From contig PZJY01000003.1 in NCBI GenBank assembly GCA_031472005.1, positions 1,736,001 to 1,800,000 of the forward strand: a DNA stretch of 64,000 nt. The letters are read 5' to 3'. Position 1 is the stretch's first letter. Every line of letters starts with the position of its first letter. The translations under genes and the position numbers were made by a program. The notes under the pieces are model-generated. The model saw only the letters and a program-made list of their open reading frames with translations. It made no database searches and was not told where the DNA came from. Of this stretch, positions 58,032 through 64,000 are shown in pieces. The stretch comes from Tetracladium setigerum. Taxonomy: Eukaryota; Ascomycota; Leotiomycetes; Helotiales.

Positions 58032-59768
58032 GCAAGAGGTTTTATTTTGTAGGATGTGAGGGGGTTGATGTTGTTTGCTTACTTTCTCTGCTCATATTTC
58101 TCAATGTTTTGCTATTTGCGGGTCGTTTTCGATATTTTTTTGTTTAATGTAAAGTAGGGGGAAGAAATTGATTTCTATCGCCCGTAGCTTGATGACTGGT
58201 CATCGCCATGGAAGTTTGAAGTTCTGCATAGTTTTCTTTTAGGTTGCCTGGATTTTTTCGTGTCAGCTATATGTACTCTGTCCATCCATTCACATTTCTG
58301 ACCGCGTTCTAACGTTCAACGTTCTATCAATCATACCAACAGAACTTTTCTACGACGAGTATCCATCTTAAATTACTCTTATATAACTCGATGATTTCAT
58401 CATCTGTCTCTCCTGCCCCTCTTCTTCATTCCACAGGATCGTGATTCGCGAAAGATTTCTTAAAGTCTGTGGGAGGTGTTCAGCAGTCCAATTCTTAGAG
58501 AGGTGTATGAATCTCTGCCTTTGGCAGATTCAAGTTATCTAAATATTCCAATTGACTGGCCGTTAGTATAACATTCATCCGAGTGGTTGGTCGATTCCTT
58601 GGTTTTTATGGCATATAACTCGATGGGTAAAAGTCATGCGACTCGACACTTCAAAAGTCTGTTCGCGCAAGACACATATCGTGGATCACTTAGTAAGCAG
58701 CTTTGTAAAATAGATTCACGTCACACTCGTTGGGTTTGTATTTTTGCTAACACTTCCTCGGCGCCTGGATGTGGATTTTTCGTGGTTGAGAGCCCCAAAA
58801 CATGATATTGGAAGGTAATTGGGGCAGTTCTAATTTCAAAAGTTATACAAAGTAAGAACGCTACCAGAATAAATCAAAGTGAAATTCTTTTATTAGTTGT
58901 CTATGCACGAAGACGTGTGAGTAATGGTGATGCTCTTCAGTCTTCATGCTGCCAAATTGCCAAAGGTTGCTGGATTAGATTATTGGAACCCCCTCGTTAA
59001 CTGTGTCGAATGAATTAGCTCCTCTCCGTAAGTGAGATTTATGATTGACAGCTAGCACGTAAAATTTTCTTCCAGACATAGGTAGTCGCAGAGCAAATAA
59101 GATATGATAAAGTGACAAATCACCTTACCAAAGCCATTCCAATCTTAAGATGCCCACCAACATCAAGCCTGACTTTGAAGAACATATCATATCGGAGTCT
59201 GAGGTACTCGAGCTCCTTAGAAAATTTCTACAATTGTATAATTGGGGGAAAAACCTTCAAAATTTTGCTGCCGAGGCTGATATCAAACTCGTGGTCGTCG
59301 TCGTCGTCGTCGTCGTCGTTTCCATCGGTGTGGCAAGTGATCTCCATTCAAAGCTCCTATTCAGGCTGCGCCACATCATCGCTGCCAGACCACCCAATCA
59401 TATCAGCAATTCCAGCCAAGGATATGCCAAGTCTAGTACGTGATTGGTTGCCACACGAGACATCTGAGGCTGTGCAGCGCCACAGTCTATGAAGGGTTCG
59501 AGATCAGCGAATGTTGGCCATGTGGTTGGTAGCGTTACATTCACACTTTTTTGTTTGCTCCCTCCAAGTTCTTCTTCTTCTTCCTGTTTTTCTTTTACTC
59601 TCCTCTCCTCTTTCACTCTCCAAAGTTTGCAAGTCTTTGTTTGACATAAAACCTTCAGATCATATTCACATAGCTCTTATTTGCTTAACCGACTGGCGAT
59701 AATAAGCGAACACCAACAAACAGCTACCCAACCTCACTAGGTCCGGAGTATATTGCAAAACCACAACC
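58032..59768. other. Intergenic with (GTC)8 repeat
   Basis: No convincing gene. The frame at 59150-59443 is open mainly because of the GTC repeat, which it reads as polyvaline. T/C-rich tracts around 59570-59620 probably belong to the promoter of the following gene. Confidence 0.45.
59294..59317. repeat. (GTC)8 trinucleotide repeat
   Basis: Eight perfect GTC units flanked by GTG and GTT, outside any supported gene. Confidence 0.9.
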
Positions 59769-60370
59769 ATGGCACCAACCCCATCTTACTACGGTCCCGG
59801 CTCCTCCTATGCCCCCTCAGAGCCCTCCCATCCTCAAAAACCCACCAACAATCCAAACTCCCCACCACCATCTTACTCTCATCCAAACAACCAACCCATC
59901 CAAGTCTACGCCCACCACTCCTCCTCCCCAAACGAAGGCTACCCACCCCAAGGTGTCTACGAGCATTTTAACCAAGACTACCAAAACCAAGATTACACGC
60001 AAAATGCCAACTCCAAACACCAATACCAAAACCAATACCAACCCCCCGCCTCTCCCTCCCAGTGAAATCCCACCATCACACATACCACCAACACTCAGGC
60101 GAAGGGAAATACCCACGTCCAGGCGGTGGTGCACCACCTCCACCACCATCGAGTTATGGTGGGAATAACGGGGGAGGAAGGGATCAGTTGGCGTTTTATG
60201 AGGGGAGTGAGAATACGGGGACGAGAACGACGTATGGGGATGGGTATGGAAGTAGGAGTGGGAGGGGAAGTAGGAGGGAGGAGAAGAGGAGAGGGAAGGA
60301 TGTTGCTGTTGGGTGTTGTGCGGGATGTGCGGCGGCTTGTTGTTGTTGTGCTACTTGTGTTGTGATGTAA
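59769..60370 (+). CDS. CYSTM-like protein with Tyr/Pro/Gln/Asn-rich N-terminus, one frame break
   Basis: About 200 residues if one base lost near 60060 is allowed for: the first frame ends YQPPASPSQ at a TGA, and the next continues KSHHHTYHQHSGEGKYPRPG with no separate start. The N-terminal 150 residues are low-complexity: GPGSSYAPSEPSHPQ, YQNQDYTQNANSKHQYQNQY and a GGGAPPPPPSSYGG stretch, followed by a basic SRSGRGSRREEKRRGKDVA block. The C-terminus CCAGCAAACCCCATCVVM is a cysteine-dense hydrophobic tail of the CYSTM type (Cys-rich transmembrane module). Known members are small tail-anchored membrane proteins linked to stress tolerance. Here the tail would anchor a disordered, prion-like cytosolic domain. 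The repetitive composition produces many shadow frames on both strands. Confidence 0.72.
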
Positions 60371-61014
60371 GTGGTTTGGTTGGTAGACGTGGGAGGGAAA
60401 TGATCTGGAACAGTGAGGGGAGTGATATGGGAGTGAGAGGAAGAAAACAACGGGGTGGAAATGCATATTTCGAAAACGGAGAAATGATGTGAGTGATGGG
60501 AGAGTAATGGAGAAGAAGACACGAAAGTTATGGTTGTTCTGGTGGGACGCAGGACGTCCTCTGTCGTTTCTAATATTTTCATGGTCTGTGGTTTGGCGGG
60601 CTGTGGAGGTGTAGTTTTTCGTTTGCGTGGATACCCCATTCGTTTCGTCTCCGAAAATGGAATACAGTACATGATAAAAATACGTCATAGCATGAGTAGA
60701 TAATTACATATCTCAATCATTTTGAAATTTTCTGAAGCCCGCTTGACTTTATGTGCGAGATTTCAAGCACTACCTAGCTTGATTCATCTCAATAAAATAT
60801 GGGACAACTTCAGTATCAGCCATCCTTTCCCCGGTCTGTGAAATGTCAAATGTTTGAACTTTCATTATTATTTGTATCCAAGGTATAATTGAGTGGTCGC
60901 TCCCATACTTCATCACTCTTCTGGCCTTCCCCTTTCATCCCATATCGTAGCTCCTGAATTGACATTGAACACTACATCACATACACACCATCCACCCACA
61001 TTCACACAATTCAC
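60371..61014. other. Intergenic between convergent genes
   Basis: 3' flanks of the CYSTM-like gene and the convergent GPI protein. Frames here are extensions of low-complexity shadows. No gene seen. Confidence 0.45.
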
Positions 61015-62098
61015 CTACAACAAAAGAGCAAACAGACCACCAGCAATAGCACCAAAGCTAACAACATTCATGGCAGCAGCACCAGGCGTCGAGCTACCCG
61101 AAGCAGCGCTTCCAGTGGAAGTTCCAGTTGTTACTCCGCTAGTTGCGGTAGCAGTTCCACTTCCAGTACCCGAAGCAGTAGGAGATGCCTCAGTAGCATT
61201 CAAAGGCTTAACAACAGGCGCATACGCCGCGCAATCTGTCATTGGAACTGTAGATAGAGGACATGTCTCATCAATGCAAATAGCCTGCAACTGAGTATTA
61301 TTGGCTGGAACGACACCTAGCTTGGGCGAACAACGCTTGCCGAAAAGCGTGCTGAGGGCTAAACCGACGGGCAGGATGTCTTCTTGCGTGACGCCGAAGG
61401 ATACGGCTGACAGGCCGACTTGGGTGATGAAGTAGTTCACTTCGGCTTCGGAGAGGGCCATGAATTTGTGGACTTCGTACATGGAGGCTTGGCCTTGGTA
61501 GGAGGAGAAGTCGTCGTCGCTCTTGTCGCCTTGCTTGGAGCATTCCAAGAGGGAGCCGAAGTATTGGTAGAGATGGGTTAGGAGGAGACTGTAGAGGTGA
61601 TGGGTAAGTTGGTTGGTATGATGGAGATAAGGGGAAGTGAGGCTTACTATTGCTTAGAGGTCATGTCGCTGGCTGCCAACCCTTCCTTGAGAGGGGCGGC
61701 ACCGCCTCCGTCTAGGAAGTTGACTGAGCTGCCATTGTCTCCGCCTGTGTTGGTGGAAGCGACGGCTCCGGAGAAGTATTTTGCGAGGTTGACGTCAACG
61801 CCATCGCTCTTTCCAGGGGCGAGAATACCGGGAACGTTGATGTTCGTGTCAGTTGGGGTGACTTTTTATTTTTTATTTTGGTTAGTTTGACGGTCGCTTA
61901 GAAGGGAAGAGAAAACGAACAGTTTCCAATCACAGCTCTGTTCACAACAAGAGTAATGACCTTGAGTTGATTCTCGGCAGTGTTGTTCTTGAGAAGAGCG
62001 GTTGTGTACTTGTCGCAAACGGATATCTTTGTTGGAGTTGTCTGGGCAAGGACTGAGGTAGCCGCGACGGCGGTGAGAGCGAATGATTTGTAAAGCAT
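61015..62098 (-). CDS. Secreted GPI-anchored protein of unknown function
   Basis: A 321-residue cell-surface protein. Signal peptide MLYKSFALTAVAATSVLAQ. The body has about seven cysteines after cleavage (SVCDKY, LECSKQGD, KRCSPK, AICIDETC, TDCAAY), N-glycosylation sites (NNTAE, NNTQ) and KVITLVVNRAVIGNFTPT. A Ser/Thr/Gly-rich stalk (TASGTGSGTATATSG, GTSTGSAASGSST) precedes a hydrophobic tail, NVVSFGAIAGGLFALLL, of GPI-signal type. Exons 62098-61921, 61861-61648 and 61588-61015. The first two introns keep frame (GTTCGT to AAAAAG; GTAAGC to CTACAG), and the 966-nt total needs no indel. The soluble domain (NVPGILAPGKSDGVDVNLAKYF, FMALSEAEVNYFITQVGLSA) belongs to a family I see only as hypothetical in ascomycetes. 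A role in wall or host interaction is speculation. Confidence 0.82.
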
Positions 62099-63150
62099 AT
62101 TGAATATATTGTGATCTTCAAAAATGAAAGTGTACTGTTTTCTTCGTGGAGAAGGGGAATGAAGATTGAAGGAAGACGAAACTGTAGAGAGAACAGAGGG
62201 ATGGAGCAGATATCAACTCTCCTTCTCAACGCACTAACACCTCCTCTCCGATACACATGACACGATGGAAAGTCAATCAAGGGAATGACCCATTTCCCCT
62301 GAGGGATGTGCAGTTCCGAATATGTGCAATTTGAAATATTGACCTCCTCATTCGTGGAATGAAGATGGGAAACGGCTACTCCACAGCCCGAACAAGAGTC
62401 CAGGACGCCGTGGTGTCAGCCTTTGTGAGACATTGCGGAGCTACTGTCAATCGATTGAGGAGCTTAGAAACAGCCTTGGTTTGCTTAATAAACGTGGAGG
62501 AGCTAACTTATAAGTTATGATGATCTAAAACAAATGCCTTCAAGTTAAATTGGGAAAATCTTCTCCTGTAAAAGCAAGTACTGAGGCTGGTAAAGATGTG
62601 ACAGATCAAATCCCAAACAGATGAATGACTGTAGAGTTGCTGCACGAGGAAGACTACCCAGATTTGCAGAGGAAACAAGTGACATCACTCCACAAAACAT
62701 CGCGGTCAGTGAAACGGAACAATATGACAATGCGACAATGCGAAAGGGAATCCGAGCAGGGCAATATGAAAACAAGCTTAAACCTAGGCTCCCCAATCAG
62801 AAGATGTTGATGTGCAGATCCAGCGTGGTGGCGTGCAGATGTCACCCAAAAGGAGATTGCTTTTCTTGTCTTAGCGAGGTTAAGCGAGGAGCTTCACGAA
62901 GTCCGGATGAGCTGCCATCCGAACGGATGGGAGCATTTCCTTTGCAATTGATGAACACGGATTGGACCTCCGCGACCTTTTTCTGAATTCGATTCTAATT
63001 TTGATGAAGTTGGTAATTCGGAGCTTTTCGTTACCGGCTTTTGTAAGATCGAGGCCAAAATTTAAAAAAAACAAACATCCGAACACCCCCACGACGATAA
63101 CCAATTGTACACTTTGAAATCCTTACAAGAACACAAGCTGACAGTCCCGG
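62099..63150. other. Intergenic, no supported gene
   Basis: Promoter of the GPI protein and 3' flank of homoaconitase. The frame at 62621-62986 is motif-free and overlapped on the other strand. Confidence 0.45.
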
Positions 63151-64000
63151 TTATGAGTTGCCTATCTCTTTCTTGACCCATTTCTCCAATCCACCTCGTG
63201 CGATGATTTCTTGGACATTGGGCGGTAGTTCACCAACTTTCTGGCTCCATGTTTCACCTCCCTCACCTTCTGTGATGACAACCTTGCTCCTCCTGACATC
63301 CCACAAGAAAGTCCATCCAGTTCTTCTTGTCAAGACTTTCTCGCTCTCGGGAGATGCTTGTTGTGCAGGTGGTGGGCTGTCCAGACTTTCCTTGTTCAGA
63401 GCTGGTTCCGCCACGTCTGTCTTCTCCTTCACCTCTTGACCTGAAAACCTCTCCCTCAATCGTTGAACCAATCGGGGAACTTCAACACCCATCAGGGCAT
63501 TATTAATACTGTTTCTGGCAAAGATGTTCCCGAAACTGCCACTGACAACCAAGGGAATCTTCTTTGCCAAGATAGCAGTTGCGGCTTGCTCTCTTGAACT
63601 ACCACAGCCGAAATTGAAACCGGCAACCAGAATATCGCCAGCTTTTGCGATGGATCCAAACTTTGTATCGTAATTCTCCATGCACACTTCTGCCATCTTC
63701 TCAACCGAGACACCATCTTGATATGTGTATTTGCCAGGATAGATACCATCTGTGTTAATGTTGTCCGCATCACAGAAAACAATTTCGCCCTCAACCTTCT
63801 CGGGAAAGCCGGGAGAATTGATGTCAATGTTTCTTCGACGTCCGATTCCTTGCTGGAAGCTGTCGATTCCCCTAGAATGCTGGTTTCGGCAGACTCGATG
63901 ATGGAGTCGGCTTGTGCAATCAATCGGTCAAGCGCTTCTTCTATACTGACGGACTTGTCCTCTTCCACGTTACCATTGCCCTCACCGAGAACAACTTTCT
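63151..64000 (-). CDS. LYS4: Homoaconitase, mitochondrial, C-terminal part (runs off the window)
   Basis: The 4Fe-4S hydro-lyase of the alpha-aminoadipate lysine pathway; it carries homocitrate to homoisocitrate in the fungal mitochondrion. Only the C-terminal about 280 residues are here. They comprise a linker (VSIEEALDRLIAQADSIIES), the link to the swivel domain (INSPGFPEKVEGEIVFCDAD, INTDGIYPGKYTYQDGVSVEKMAEVC) and the swivel domain itself (FNFGCGSSREQAATAIL, VVSGSFGNIFARNSINNALMG, PRLVQRLRERF). The GSSREQAA and NIFARNSINN blocks mark the aconitase/homoaconitase/IPM-dehydratase superfamily; the longer insert rich in Ser, Pro and Glu and the linker favour homoaconitase. The stop is at 63151-63153 after KKEIGNS. 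One base seems missing at about 63829: SDVEET slips to IDINSPGFPEK in the next frame. The catalytic Fe-S cysteines lie in the unseen N-terminal part. Confidence 0.88.

Overview
The window is nuclear DNA of a filamentous ascomycete (Pezizomycotina; a leotiomycete-like fungus is my guess, from general impression only). The evidence is short GT-AG introns of about 45-180 nt with CTGAC/CTAAC-type branch points, a Zn2Cys6 regulator with a fungal_trans_2-type body, an ENA-type P-ATPase, GPI-anchored serine/threonine-rich proteins and a homoaconitase gene. Genes lie on both strands, with long gene-poor stretches between them.

Layout. 1-5.3 kb: no gene I can support. 5.3-6.6 kb (+): alpha/beta hydrolase. 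9.3-11.6 kb (-): a crotonase fused to a CaiC-like acyl-CoA ligase. 12.95-14.85 kb (-): Zn2Cys6 transcription factor, divergent from the mitochondrial tRNA-modification GTPase MSS1/MnmE (15.57-17.45 kb, +). 18.2-18.4 kb (-): small GRGGYN protein. 18.4-27.2 kb: gene desert. 27.2-28.8 kb (-): Pro/Gly/Ala-rich GPI-type surface protein made of repeated symmetric exons. 29.9-30.5 kb (+): Cys/His-rich unknown. 32.2-35.5 kb (+): sodium-pump P-type ATPase. 37.3-41.1 kb (+): proton-translocating NAD(P) transhydrogenase, running into a 441-base N gap. 42.3-43.5 kb (-): coiled-coil unknown. 43.9-46.0 and 46.8-48.7 kb (-): secreted FAD oxidase and secreted serine esterase. 49.7-50.8 kb (-): F-box protein. 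52.5-54.0 kb (+): two neighbouring small membrane proteins. 55.5-58.0 kb (+): subtilase of bacterial-like architecture. 59.8-60.4 kb (+): CYSTM-like protein. 61.0-62.1 kb (-): GPI-anchored secreted protein. 63.15-64 kb (-): 3' end of homoaconitase (LYS4).

The most important technical observation is that about eleven of the eighteen genes carry apparent single-base losses (a few look like gains), several in short homopolymers. Conserved protein sequence continues in the next frame each time. This happens in housekeeping genes (MSS1, LYS4, transhydrogenase, ENA pump), so an indel-prone assembly is more likely than wholesale pseudogene formation. The transhydrogenase, beside the N gap, is worst affected. 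Gene models below describe intended exons and flag each break.

The biologically most interesting points are the CaiD-CaiC-like fusion enzyme, the modular symmetric-exon surface protein, a predicted 4-nt micro-exon in the transhydrogenase, and the bacterial-looking subtilase with a probable GC-AG intron. I see no CRISPR array, rRNA, convincing tRNA or intact transposon.
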